From: an uncultured Clostridia bacterium
GTDB taxonomy: Bacteria; Bacillota; Clostridia; Oscillospirales; QAMX01
Length of the DNA stretch: 41,773 bases
Direction: 5' to 3'
Assembly: GCA_944380935.1 (NCBI GenBank)
Contig: CALWJF010000063.1
Location: 1 to 41,773 of the forward strand
Position 1 is the first letter of the stretch. Every line of letters starts with the position of its first letter. This document shows positions 34,455 to 41,773 of the stretch, piece by piece. The translations under genes and the position numbers were made by a program. Under the pieces are notes generated by a model. That model searched no databases. It was not told the origin of the DNA and was given only the letters and a program-made list of their open reading frames with translations.

Positions 34455-36533
34455 ATGGATCGATATATAGGAACGCTGCTGGATAACCGTTATGAGGTGC
34501 TGGATGTGATCGGTGTCGGTGGTATGGCGATTGTATACCGTACGCGGGATACCGTTTTAAATCGTTTTGTCGCTGTAAAAATGCTGAAAGAAGAATTTTC
34601 GCAGGATAACGATTTTCGCCGTCGGTTCCATGCCGAAAGTCAGGCGGTCGCAATGCTGTCCCATCCCAATATAGTATCAATTTATGATGTGAGCCATTCG
34701 GAAGAAGCGGATTATATCGTAATGGAATTGGTGGAAGGTGTGACGCTGAAGGAATACATGGAGCGCAAAGGCGCGCTCAGCACTGCAGAGGTGCTGCACT
34801 TTGTTCCGCAGATCGCGTCGGCACTGGAGCATGCCCATTCGCGGGGAATTATCCATCGGGATATCAAACCGCAGAATTTGATTATTCTGCGGGATGGCAC
34901 ACTGAAGGTGACGGACTTTGGAATTGCCCGATTTGTAGAATCGAAACAAGAGACCATGGCCGGAGATGCGTTGGGGTCGGTGCACTATGTTTCTCCGGAA
35001 CAGGCACGCGGCAGCCGTGTAGATTCGCGTTCGGACATTTACTCTCTTGGCGTCGTGATGTATGAGATGCTGACCGGACGCCTGCCGTTTGAAGGCGATA
35101 CGCCGGTAGCGGTTGTCTTGCAGCATATTAATTCAGTACCGTTGCTGCCGTCTGAGATTAATCCGGAGATTCCTGTGGGTCTGGAAGAAATTACGATGAA
35201 GGCGATGAACCCGGATCCCGAACAGCGTTACGCAACCGCCTCGGATATGCTGGCGGATTTGGAACTGTGTAAAAATGACCCAACGCTTTCTTTTGGCTAC
35301 GGGATTTCGCAAGAAGAATATACGGAACCCGGTTCGGGCGACACGGTGATGTTTAAACCAGTTTCTTCGGATGGCTCGACAAGTGTACAGCATGGGGAAA
35401 ACAAAAAAGAAAGCAATTTGTCGCGCCGGGAAGTAAAAAAGAGACAGGCTTACCGCGCCCATGCCAATGCAGACGATGATTATGATGATTTTCGTCCGCG
35501 CGCGCGCACGCCGATTTTCGTCTATTTAATTACTGGAATTTTGACTGCCTCTATTTTTTTTGGCGGCGCAGTTTTTATTATCAGTACGATTTTCGGGAAT
35601 GAGCCGTCAGAGATGCAAGCGGGGCTGGTTGCGCCGGAGTTAGTAGGGAAAAGCATCAGCGATGTTTTGGCCTCAACGGAGTATGGGGATTTCAATATCG
35701 TAGAAGAAGAAGGGATTTATTCCGATACGGTTGCAGAAGGGATCATTACGGAACAGGAACCAAAAGCTGGCCGGACAATGCAGACGTCGACGATTTATGT
35801 CACAGTCAGCCTGGGCGCCAAGACGACGGAATTGGAGGATGTTAAGGGTCTGGAAGAACGAAATGCGACATTGCGGCTGGAAGATGCAGGATTCGTAGTT
35901 TCGCCGACCTATGAAGTTTCGGATGCGGTGACCGAAGGGTATGTAATCCGGATGTCCCCTGAAGCAGGGACGCCCTTAAAGTCCGGGGAAATTGTCAGTA
36001 TCGTCGTTAGCCTTGGGCCGGAGGAAGTCATGGTAGAGGTGCCGAATTTACTTGGTCTAAACCGCGATGATGTACAGCGTGAGCTTGAACAATACAATTT
36101 GACGCTGGGTGAATTTATAGTCCGGGAAACGGACGATGAGACACGCGACGGCCAGGTATATGACCAGAGTATCCCGGCAGAAAGTGAAGTGCTGGAAAAA
36201 ACGGTTGTGGATGTATATGTATATGAATATACGCCGCCGATAGAGCCGCCGGAAGATGTGTACCCGGATGAGCCGGATGAACCGGATATGCCGGAGGAGG
36301 GAAATAGCGGTATTACGGAACCAATGGGAACCTATTCACTGAGTGTAGATCTGGATCCGACATCGGAGATTTCGACGGTTCGAATCGAAGCGATGGGAGA
36401 GGTGCGGTACGAGGCCAACTATTTGTCTTCCTATGGAACAGTGGATATAACACTGACCGGTTCGGGCTCCGAGATTATCAATATATATGTCAATGATACC
36501 TTTGCAGGAAGCGATATAGCGGTTTATGACTGA
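34455..36533 (+). CDS. prkC: PASTA-domain Ser/Thr protein kinase PrkC
   Basis: Transmembrane kinase that senses muropeptides or cell-wall precursors and controls growth and, in Bacillus, spore germination. The 692-residue protein has an N-terminal kinase domain with VGGMAIVY at 21-28, Lys42, HRDIKPQN at 134-141 and DFG at 154-156, a basic juxtamembrane region, one transmembrane helix at about 354-376, and three PASTA domains from about 390 to 595. A Pro/Glu/Asp-rich linker (PDEPDEPDMPEE) and a small beta-rich C-terminal domain follow. RBS is GGGGTGAG. It overlaps rsgA by eight bases. Confidence 0.96.
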   Translation: MDRYIGTLLDNRYEVLDVIGVGGMAIVYRTRDTVLNRFVAVKMLKEEFSQDNDFRRRFHAESQAVAMLSHPNIVSIYDVSHSEEADYIVMELVEGVTLKEYMERKGALSTAEVLHFVPQIASALEHAHSRGIIHRDIKPQNLIILRDGTLKVTDFGIARFVESKQETMAGDALGSVHYVSPEQARGSRVDSRSDIYSLGVVMYEMLTGRLPFEGDTPVAVVLQHINSVPLLPSEINPEIPVGLEEITMKAMNPDPEQRYATASDMLADLELCKNDPTLSFGYGISQEEYTEPGSGDTVMFKPVSSDGSTSVQHGENKKESNLSRREVKKRQAYRAHANADDDYDDFRPRARTPIFVYLITGILTASIFFGGAVFIISTIFGNEPSEMQAGLVAPELVGKSISDVLASTEYGDFNIVEEEGIYSDTVAEGIITEQEPKAGRTMQTSTIYVTVSLGAKTTELEDVKGLEERNATLRLEDAGFVVSPTYEVSDAVTEGYVIRMSPEAGTPLKSGEIVSIVVSLGPEEVMVEVPNLLGLNRDDVQRELEQYNLTLGEFIVRETDDETRDGQVYDQSIPAESEVLEKTVVDVYVYEYTPPIEPPEDVYPDEPDEPDMPEEGNSGITEPMGTYSLSVDLDPTSEISTVRIEAMGEVRYEANYLSSYGTVDITLTGSGSEIINIYVNDTFAGSDIAVYD

Positions 36534-37434
36534 ACAGATTGAACGTGGTCTTGTAATTCGTGGGATAGGTGGGCTTTATTGCGTGGAAACCGCATCGGGT
36601 ATGCGGGTAGAATGCCGTGCACGTGGTCGAATCCGCCGCGAGGGCATCCAGATTATGGCAGGCGATCGTGTATCGATTGTCCGACAGGAAACCGGGCTTG
36701 CGGTGATTGATGCGGTCCTGCCGCGAAAAAATGCATTGCAGCGCCCGGCTGTTGCCAATATTGATACTTTGATTGTGATTGCATCTGCGGCTGCGCCGGT
36801 TACCCAGCCTTTTTTAATCGATAAGGTCAGCGCAATAGCCGGCTACAAGGGGATCAATATGCTGGTGTGTATCAATAAGTGTGATCTGCAACGCGGAGAA
36901 GATCTGGCAGCCATTTACCGGTCGGCAGGCTTTGAAGTATTGTATACCAGCGCATACAGCGGCGAAGGAATCGATATGCTGCGTGCGCATATGCGCAAAG
37001 GCATATTTGTCCTAACGGGGAATTCCGGGGTTGGGAAGAGCAGCATAATCAACTGTCTCGACCCAGCCTGGAGAGCGCAGACTGGCGCAATCAGTGAGCG
37101 CATTGGACGCGGCCGGCAGACGACCCGGCATATCGAACTTTACCGTTTGCCGGAAGGCGCTTATATTGCAGATACGCCGGGTTTTTCTTCTTTTGACGTT
37201 GCGCGAATGGATTTGATATTAAAAGATGACTTGCAACATGCTTTTCGTGAATTTGCGCCGTTTATTGAACAGTGCAGGTATCGGGGCTGTACACATCGTT
37301 GCGAACAGGGATGCGCAGTACGGCAGGCATTGCTGGATGGGAAGATCAGCCAAAGCCGCTATGCCAGTTATCGTATGCTGTTTGAGGATATGAAGGATAT
37401 CCATGCGTGGGAACTGAAAAAAGAAAATCGCTGA
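36526..37434 (+). CDS. rsgA: Ribosome small-subunit maturation GTPase RsgA
   Basis: Circularly permuted GTPase (CpgA/YloQ) that checks the decoding centre during 30S assembly. The 302-residue protein has an N-terminal OB fold, then the G motifs in permuted order: NKCDL (G4, about 116-120), GNSGVGKSS (G1, about 165-173), DTPGF (G3, near 216), and a C-terminal zinc knuckle with CRYRGCTHRCEQGC. In Bacillus CpgA is a target of PrkC, and here it directly follows prkC with an eight-base overlap. No clear separate ribosome-binding site is visible. Confidence 0.96.
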   Translation: MTEQIERGLVIRGIGGLYCVETASGMRVECRARGRIRREGIQIMAGDRVSIVRQETGLAVIDAVLPRKNALQRPAVANIDTLIVIASAAAPVTQPFLIDKVSAIAGYKGINMLVCINKCDLQRGEDLAAIYRSAGFEVLYTSAYSGEGIDMLRAHMRKGIFVLTGNSGVGKSSIINCLDPAWRAQTGAISERIGRGRQTTRHIELYRLPEGAYIADTPGFSSFDVARMDLILKDDLQHAFREFAPFIEQCRYRGCTHRCEQGCAVRQALLDGKISQSRYASYRMLFEDMKDIHAWELKKENR

Positions 37435-37454
37435 CACCTGGAACAAAAATGCTT

Positions 37455-37506
37455 CGCCGCGCTATGATAAGAGTAGATCTTATCCATGCTGCGGCGGTCT
37501 TTTTTT
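37455..37506 (+). terminator. Terminator after rsgA
   Basis: An imperfect hairpin: CGCCGC (37455-37460) pairs with GCGGCG (37491-37496), and GATAAGA (37466-37472) with TCTTATC (37478-37484), followed by seven T at 37500-37506. It closes the long yicC-rsgA run. Confidence 0.85.
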
Positions 37507-37508
37507 GA

Positions 37509-37517
37509 GGGGGGGGG
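37509..37517 (+). repeat. Homopolymeric tract of nine G
   Basis: Nine consecutive G just after the terminator T run and six bases before the ATG of the 50-aa ORF. It doubles as a Shine-Dalgarno-like sequence, and slippage here would change spacing rather than the reading frame. Confidence 0.9.
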
Positions 37518-37523
37518 AAGCAT

Positions 37524-37676
37524 ATGTGCCCGCGTGTAAGAACGATATTTTGTGTTTTGCTGTCGCTGATCGCCGGTGCGCTTTTATGTGCCATATTACC
37601 AGGATGGCTGACGGTTTGCATGATCGCATTGTGTGCGTTGATTGCAGCGATTGTGCTGCTTGTCCAACGCAGTTAG
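37524..37676 (+). CDS. 50-residue two-helix membrane microprotein
   Basis: A small ORF, MCPRVRTIF..., with two hydrophobic segments (about 8-26 and 28-46) separated by PGW, ending VQRS. It has a strong G-rich Shine-Dalgarno, and its TAG stop overlaps the ribosome-binding site of the next microprotein, which suggests coupling. I do not know the family. It lies between rsgA and the SpoVM-like gene. It could work in the spore envelope with its neighbours, but this is only positional. Coding is supported by the ribosome-binding site and two clean helices; no promoter is seen, and read-through of the upstream terminator may be required. Confidence 0.6.
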   Translation: MCPRVRTIFCVLLSLIAGALLCAILPGWLTVCMIALCALIAAIVLLVQRS

Positions 37677-37688
37677 GAGGAAACTGGC

Positions 37689-37766
37689 ATGCGTATTTTT
37701 TGTATCAAGGCGCCGCGCTGGTGCAGCTGGATGCTTCGCGGCGGGAGGAAGCGCTGTGTGCGTTAA
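37689..37766 (+). CDS. spoVM: SpoVM-like spore-coat anchoring microprotein
   Basis: A 25-residue ORF beginning MRIFCIKAPRW. Against B. subtilis SpoVM (26 residues, beginning MKFYTIKLPKF), Ile6, Lys7, Pro9, a basic residue at 10, an aromatic at 11 and Arg17 fall at identical positions, and Pro9 is known to matter for recognition of membrane curvature. SpoVM is an amphipathic peptide that sits in the outer forespore membrane and recruits SpoIVA. The ribosome-binding site AGGAGG (37675-37680) is eight bases upstream. Context is strong: rsgA precedes (in B. subtilis spoVM also lies near prkC-rsgA) and sipL and spoIVA follow. The C-terminal half (GGRKRCVR) is more basic than usual. Confidence 0.82.
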   Translation: MRIFCIKAPRWCSWMLRGGRKRCVR

Positions 37767-37780
37767 AATTAATCAATAAA

Positions 37781-37818
37781 AAGATGCCGGGAGTGGCTTT
37801 GTTCCCGGCATCTTTTTT
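37781..37818 (+). terminator. Terminator after spoVM
   Basis: Stem AAGATGCCGGGA / TCCCGGCATCTT (12 bp, perfect) with a 10-base loop and six T at 37813-37818. It lies 14 bases after the spoVM stop and gives the two microprotein genes their own transcript end. Confidence 0.93.
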
Positions 37819-37847
37819 ATGTTCTTCTGTTGCAATGCTTTTTTTTG

Positions 37848-37876
37848 GAATATCGAATAGGACAGGGTCATATTTA
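37848..37876 (+). promoter_or_regulatory. Candidate sigma-E promoter of sipL-spoIVA
   Basis: GAATATC at 37848-37854, a 14-base spacer and CATATTTA at 37869-37876. Against the B. subtilis sigma-E consensus (KMATATT, 14 bases, CATACAHT) it matches six of seven -35 positions and the CATA core of the -10. It lies 44 bases before the sipL start, just after a terminator. Confidence 0.62.
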
Positions 37877-37920
37877 TAGTGCAGAAACGGCCGCGTCCGG
37901 CCGGACAGGGAGGATTAAAA

Positions 37921-39417
37921 GTGGAATTACAGAAAAACGCGCTGCAATATCAGCGCAAGGTCGCTTTAGAGACCGTTTACCGGGAAGAAAGTGCGGACTG
38001 TATCGTCCCGGATTCGCAGCCGGACATCGCAAGAATACTGGATGTCTCCGCCATCGCCTTTATCCGGGATCGGGAGGCAGATCATGATGAGGTGAAACTG
38101 CGTTGCAGCATTCGGGCGGTTGTATTGTATGCCGCAGAGGACAGTGAAAAAATATATGCGATAGAAGTACCGATCGCATATACCCATGCAACGCAGATAC
38201 GCGGGGTAGAACCGCGGGACGAACTGATTTGTGATGCATCGGTGGTGACAGCAGATGCCCGTATTTTGAATCCGCGGAAAGTATCCGTGCGTGTGAACAC
38301 CGCATATTCCATTTGCGCATATCGGCAGGGGAGCGAGGATATCGCATTTGCAGCGGCAGAGGAAGGCTGTTGTGTTAAAACAGAAAGGAAGACTTTGTCT
38401 TATACAACGGCTGTAGCGGTAAAGAATTTCACACTTGTAGAGGATATAGATCTGGAAGCAGCAATGCCTTCTGCGGAACGGGTATATTGCGCATCCTTTG
38501 ATCTTGTGGCACAGGATGCAAAAATTCTTGCCGGGCGTGTGACTGTGCGTGCGCAGGCCAACGTAAAGGCTCTGTATCAGAGCGTGGATGGGGCGTTGTG
38601 TACGCTGGAACGCAGCTTCGACTTTACCCAAAGTGCAGATATCCCTGCAGGGGAAGATGAAAATACGGCAAATGTATCGTTTTATCTGCGCAGTTTTGAA
38701 CTGGACTGTGCTGTGGATATGTCCGGGGAAAGCCGGTACCTGTCCTTGAGTGCAGGGATAACGATGAATGTAGAAGCGATCGAAAGCCGGGAATTTGAAA
38801 TTATACAGGATCTGTATGGTCTCAAACGTGAACTGAGCTTTACCTGTCGGGAATTGGATCTGATGCCGCCGGGAGAAAGCTGCACGATTTCCCGGCATTT
38901 CAGTGAGACGATGGATACTGGAGAAACGGTTGCCTGTGTATTATATTGCCGCTTATGCCCCGATTTCAGCTTTGAAAAGACCGGGGAGGAAGAAATTGGA
39001 ACAGGGATAACGGCCTATCTGGTTTATAAAGCGGAAGATGGGCAGCTGTATGGGATATCGAAACGGCTCATGCTTCGCTTCCCGGTATCGGATGCGGATC
39101 TTGCCAGCGCACGTTTGAGCACGGATGAAACAACAGCCATGCCTTCCGGCGGCGGGCTTACAGTCGAATTTGATGCTGCACTTTCCTGCCGCACAATACC
39201 AAGTGGAAAAATAAGTGTAGTGGAAAGTGCACAGTGGGGTGAAGAATATCCGCAGGATCCGCGTGGTTTGTCTGCAGTGCTGACGCGCATTACGGCAGAA
39301 GAAAGCGTATGGGAAATTGCACGGCGGTATCATACGACGAGCGAAGCGATCGAAGCAGTTAACCAGGGGATCGATATCAAAGCCGGTGGAAACCCGCTGA
39401 TCCTGATCCCACTGTAA
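37921..39417 (+). CDS. sipL: SpoIVA-interacting coat protein SipL (DUF3794 + LysM)
   Basis: Mother-cell coat-morphogenesis protein of Clostridia, the functional counterpart of SpoVID, which binds SpoIVA through its LysM domain in Clostridioides difficile. The 498-residue protein has repeated DUF3794 beta modules (about 1-430; typical segment DCIVPDSQPDIARILDVSA near 27-45) and a C-terminal LysM domain at about 449-498 (ITAEESVWEIARRYHTTSEA). The start is a GTG at 37921, which follows GGGAGG; an in-frame GTG at 37879 is too close to the predicted transcription start. spoIVA begins 34 bases after its stop. Confidence 0.92.
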   Translation: MELQKNALQYQRKVALETVYREESADCIVPDSQPDIARILDVSAIAFIRDREADHDEVKLRCSIRAVVLYAAEDSEKIYAIEVPIAYTHATQIRGVEPRDELICDASVVTADARILNPRKVSVRVNTAYSICAYRQGSEDIAFAAAEEGCCVKTERKTLSYTTAVAVKNFTLVEDIDLEAAMPSAERVYCASFDLVAQDAKILAGRVTVRAQANVKALYQSVDGALCTLERSFDFTQSADIPAGEDENTANVSFYLRSFELDCAVDMSGESRYLSLSAGITMNVEAIESREFEIIQDLYGLKRELSFTCRELDLMPPGESCTISRHFSETMDTGETVACVLYCRLCPDFSFEKTGEEEIGTGITAYLVYKAEDGQLYGISKRLMLRFPVSDADLASARLSTDETTAMPSGGGLTVEFDAALSCRTIPSGKISVVESAQWGEEYPQDPRGLSAVLTRITAEESVWEIARRYHTTSEAIEAVNQGIDIKAGGNPLILIPL

Positions 39418-39451
39418 ATGGATATACCCAATTGGAAAAGAGGTTTAGTTT

Positions 39452-40930
39452 ATGACGGACACCAATTTATATCAGGATATTGCGACACGGACCGGAGGAA
39501 ATATTTACATAGGTGTAGTAGGCCCGGTGCGTACGGGGAAATCTACATTTATCAAACGGTTTATGGACAGCGCGGTTATTCCCAATATCGAGAATGTCTA
39601 TATGAAAGAACGGGCGCGGGATGAGTTGCCGCAGTCGGGCTCCGGACGTACAATAATGACTGCCGAGCCCAAGTTTGTACCGGAAGAAGCCGTCGAGATT
39701 CAGCTCGACGGCGCGGGAAGGGTTAAAGTCCGTCTGATTGACTGTGTCGGATATATGGTAAATGGCGCGCTGGGGCAGATGGAAAATGAGGTGCCGCGTA
39801 TGGTATCCACACCCTGGTTTGACTATGAGATTTCGATGGCAGAGGCGGCGGAAATCGGTACGCGCAAGGTAATTGCTGAGCATTCCACCATTGGTCTGGT
39901 AGTGACGACTGACGGCAGTATAACGGAAATCGATCGTGCAGACTATCTTCCGGCAGAAGAACGGGTGATTGAGGAACTCAAGGCGCTTGGCAAACCGTTT
40001 CTTGTGCTGGTCAATTCGCAGGATCCGGACGGTCTGACTGCGCAGGGCGTTTGTGAAGAGATCCGGCAAAAATATGGCGTTACCTGTCAAGCGGTAAACT
40101 GCCTGACGCTGTCGGAAGGGGATATTCGGGAAATCCTAAAATCTGTGCTTTATGAATTCCCAATGAAAGAACTGAGTATCCGGCTTCCTGCCTGGGCCAA
40201 TGGGCTGGATTATAGCCATCCTGTTAAAACATGCGTGTTTCAATGTTTGCGGGAAAACGCGGTTGGGATTTCCCATATGCGGGAATTGTTTACCAATATT
40301 CAGGCGCTTACAGACTGTGAACTGATCCATACTGCGCGCCTGGATAGCGTAGATCTTGGGAATGGCTGTGCGGTTTTAGATATCGAAATGCCCCGTTCGG
40401 TTTACTATGATATCATACGGGAAGAATCCGGTGTAGAAATTGCAGATGAATCCGAAATTATCCCGCTGTTGCGGACCCTTTCCGAAGCAAAACGAGAATA
40501 TGACCGTATTGTACCAGCGTTAGAGCAGGCGCGCGCCGCTGGTTATGGCATAGTAATGCCCACGCAGGAGGAGCTTACGCTTGAGCAACCTGAAATTGTG
40601 CGCCAGGGCGGGCATTTTGGCGTGCGTTTGCGTGCAAGCGCACCGAGTATCCATCTGATACGTGCGGATATCAAGACGGAAGTATCTCCCGTTGTTGGAT
40701 CGGAACGTCAAAGTGAGGATCTTGTTCAGTATTTGTTGCATGAATTTGATGACGATACGGCGAAAATATGGGATTCCAATATTTTTGGAAAAACGCTGCA
40801 TGACCTGATTACCGAGGGCTTGAATGCCAAACTTAATCATATGCCCGATGATGCGCGCGCGAAGCTTCAGGAAACACTACAGCGCATTATTAATGAAGGC
40901 AGCGGCGGTTTGATCTGTATTATTCTTTAA
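39452..40930 (+). CDS. spoIVA: Stage IV sporulation protein A (coat-basement ATPase)
   Basis: Cytoskeletal ATPase that polymerises around the forespore and forms the platform for coat and cortex assembly. The 492-residue protein has a Walker A loop GPVRTGKST at 24-32, the segment LIDCVGYMVNGALGQMENE near 96-114, NSQDP in the G4-like position near 189, and the family C-terminus GGLICIIL, the SpoVM-contacting end. It is preceded by sipL and, further up, by the SpoVM-like gene, both of whose products contact SpoIVA. A weak AGAGG lies upstream of the ATG. A terminator follows. Confidence 0.97.
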   Translation: MTDTNLYQDIATRTGGNIYIGVVGPVRTGKSTFIKRFMDSAVIPNIENVYMKERARDELPQSGSGRTIMTAEPKFVPEEAVEIQLDGAGRVKVRLIDCVGYMVNGALGQMENEVPRMVSTPWFDYEISMAEAAEIGTRKVIAEHSTIGLVVTTDGSITEIDRADYLPAEERVIEELKALGKPFLVLVNSQDPDGLTAQGVCEEIRQKYGVTCQAVNCLTLSEGDIREILKSVLYEFPMKELSIRLPAWANGLDYSHPVKTCVFQCLRENAVGISHMRELFTNIQALTDCELIHTARLDSVDLGNGCAVLDIEMPRSVYYDIIREESGVEIADESEIIPLLRTLSEAKREYDRIVPALEQARAAGYGIVMPTQEELTLEQPEIVRQGGHFGVRLRASAPSIHLIRADIKTEVSPVVGSERQSEDLVQYLLHEFDDDTAKIWDSNIFGKTLHDLITEGLNAKLNHMPDDARAKLQETLQRIINEGSGGLICIIL

Positions 40931-40974
40931 GTGGGCCGGTTAATAAATTGCAAATATTTTAAATCTATAAAAAA

Positions 40975-41016
40975 TGCGCGTATTTGTCATTTCGTGGCAA
41001 AATACGCGCACTTTTT
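40975..41016 (+). terminator. Terminator after spoIVA
   Basis: Stem TGCGCGTATTT (40975-40985) with AAATACGCGCA (41000-41010), extended by a G-C pair across a bulged A, then CTTTTT. It ends the sipL-spoIVA unit. Confidence 0.9.
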
Positions 41017-41273
41017 ATACGTAATTTTACTTAAAAAAGACGGGTAAAGTACAAAACGGATAAAAAAATACACAAAATTAAAATAATCGATAAATAAAAC
41101 CCGTGATTTTACACATAATTGTTATAAATAATTAAATAATCCAAATCAATCGGATTTTGAATTACCGTCTTAAGCGGTTTGTCTGTTTTGAATTGATGCA
41201 ATAAAGATGATTTTTCGCTATTTGCCTGTGTCGAAATAGACGTTTATATTCGGTTAAAATCAGGGCATTTTTG
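41017..41273. other. AT-rich intergenic region before hppA
   Basis: No gene is supported. The segment is strongly AT-rich with in-frame stops in every frame. ACGGGT (about 41041) and ACCCGT (about 41099) could pair over a distance of some 50 bases, and ATCC/GGAT near 41141-41157 forms a small hairpin. A second possible promoter (TTGCCT 41222-41227, 17 bases, TATATT 41245-41250) lies here. A minus-strand open frame across 41162-41428 is antisense to hppA and unsupported. Confidence 0.5.
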
Positions 41274-41302
41274 TTGCGGAGAAAAATGGGGGATGTTAAA
41301 AT
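41274..41302 (+). promoter_or_regulatory. Promoter for hppA
   Basis: TTGCGG at 41274-41279, a 17-base spacer and TAAAAT at 41297-41302, 34 bases before the hppA start. Confidence 0.55.
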
Positions 41303-41336
41303 AAACCGTAATAAAAAATGAAAGGACGGATTCCGC

Positions 41337-41773
41337 ATGACACCTTCTATGACGCTAATCCTGATTTTATCGGCAGTATCCATTGTACCGGCATTTGTGT
41401 TTACCGCATATCTGTATCGTTGGGTCAAAAAACAGCACTGTGATAATCAAGAGATCAATCGCGTAGCAACTTTTATCCAGAAAGGCGCTAATACTTTCAT
41501 GCGAAAAGAGTATCGGATTCTGGCTAAGTTTGCTGGAGTTGCAGCAATCTTGATTTTTATATTTCTGCCCAGTCCGATCTGGAAGGGCGGCGAAATACTG
41601 GAAAATTTGAAAATGACGTTTTCCTATATTGCAGGTACGGTATTTTCAGCTGTTGCTGGGAAAATTGGAATTATTGTAGCAACATCTGCAAATGCAAAAG
41701 CTGCATATGGAGCCAGTAAAGGGATAAAACCGGCTTTTTTAATCGGCTTCCGCGGGGGAGCGGTCATGGGCCT
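41337..41773 (+). CDS. hppA: Membrane-bound ion-pumping pyrophosphatase, 5' part
   Basis: The first 145 residues of a vacuolar-type H+/Na+-translocating inorganic pyrophosphatase, which couples PPi hydrolysis to cation export. Visible are the first hydrophobic helix (about 3-24), FIQKGANTFMRKEYRILAKF near 47-66 (the typical I-x-x-GA-x-x-F/Y-L-x-x-EY segment), a second helix, and SYIAGTVFSAVAGKIGIIVAT followed by ANAK. The reading frame runs off the window. The start ATG at 41337 follows AAAGGACGG. Whether it is the K+-dependent Na+-pumping or the K+-independent class cannot be decided because the deciding residues lie outside. Confidence 0.9.
   Translation, partial: MTPSMTLILILSAVSIVPAFVFTAYLYRWVKKQHCDNQEINRVATFIQKGANTFMRKEYRILAKFAGVAAILIFIFLPSPIWKGGEILENLKMTFSYIAGTVFSAVAGKIGIIVATSANAKAAYGASKGIKPAFLIGFRGGAVMG

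Noticed and set aside
41162-41428. 88-residue minus-strand open frame near the right end
   Set aside because: It runs antisense into the conserved N-terminus of hppA and through its promoter and has no recognisable sequence.

Overview
This 41.8-kb window reads as a chromosomal housekeeping region of an endospore-forming Clostridia-type member of the Bacillota with middling GC content. The evidence is the complete spoIIIAA-AH operon, sipL, spoIVA, a SpoVM-like microprotein, a valS T-box leader, the cdaA-cdaR pair, remA, and Gram-positive promoters and terminators. A finer placement is not safe from sequence alone; a Christensenellales-like clostridium would fit but is only a guess. There are no rRNA or tRNA genes, CRISPR arrays, insertion sequences or phage genes.

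Layout. (1) 1-4.57 kb: the end of a division and cell-wall cluster, murA-ftsQ-ftsZ, with its own promoter before ftsZ, followed by a family 4 uracil-DNA glycosylase and a terminator. (2) 4.6-9.7 kb: the most accessory-looking part. A minus-strand unit of about 350 nt with a consensus promoter, several long-range helices and a strong terminator looks like an undescribed structured RNA. Divergent from it are a GH120 beta-xylosidase and a GNAT acetyltransferase. Then come a minus-strand nicotinamidase-like hydrolase and a DUF362/ferredoxin protein. (3) 9.7-16.3 kb: T-box-controlled valS with folC, a nitroreductase, a DivIVA-like coiled-coil protein and a DUF4364 protein. (4) 16.3-21.2 kb: spoIIIAA-AH, the forespore-mother cell channel operon, behind a candidate sigma-E promoter and closed by a strong terminator. 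(5) 21.2-25.4 kb: cdaA-cdaR (c-di-AMP synthesis), then a tightly packed DUF5685, Cys-tailed J-domain protein and membrane protein. (6) 25.4-37.4 kb: the conserved run yicC-remA-gmk-rpoZ-priA-def-fmt-rsmB-rlmN-prpC-prkC-rsgA, with most junctions overlapping or nearly so. (7) 37.4-41.0 kb: a 50-aa membrane microprotein, a 25-aa SpoVM-like peptide, then sipL and spoIVA behind a candidate sigma-E promoter, so three partners of the spore-coat basement layer lie together. (8) 41.3 kb to the end: the 5' part of hppA, a membrane pyrophosphatase.

The genes link cell-wall synthesis and division, translation start and ribosome maturation, Ser/Thr-kinase and c-di-AMP signalling, and sporulation. The observations most worth following are the structured RNA at about 4675-5022 (minus strand), the unannotated SpoVM-like gene and its 50-aa neighbour, the two sigma-E-like promoters, and the DUF5685/J-protein module, whose Asp-rich motifs recall isoprenoid synthases.
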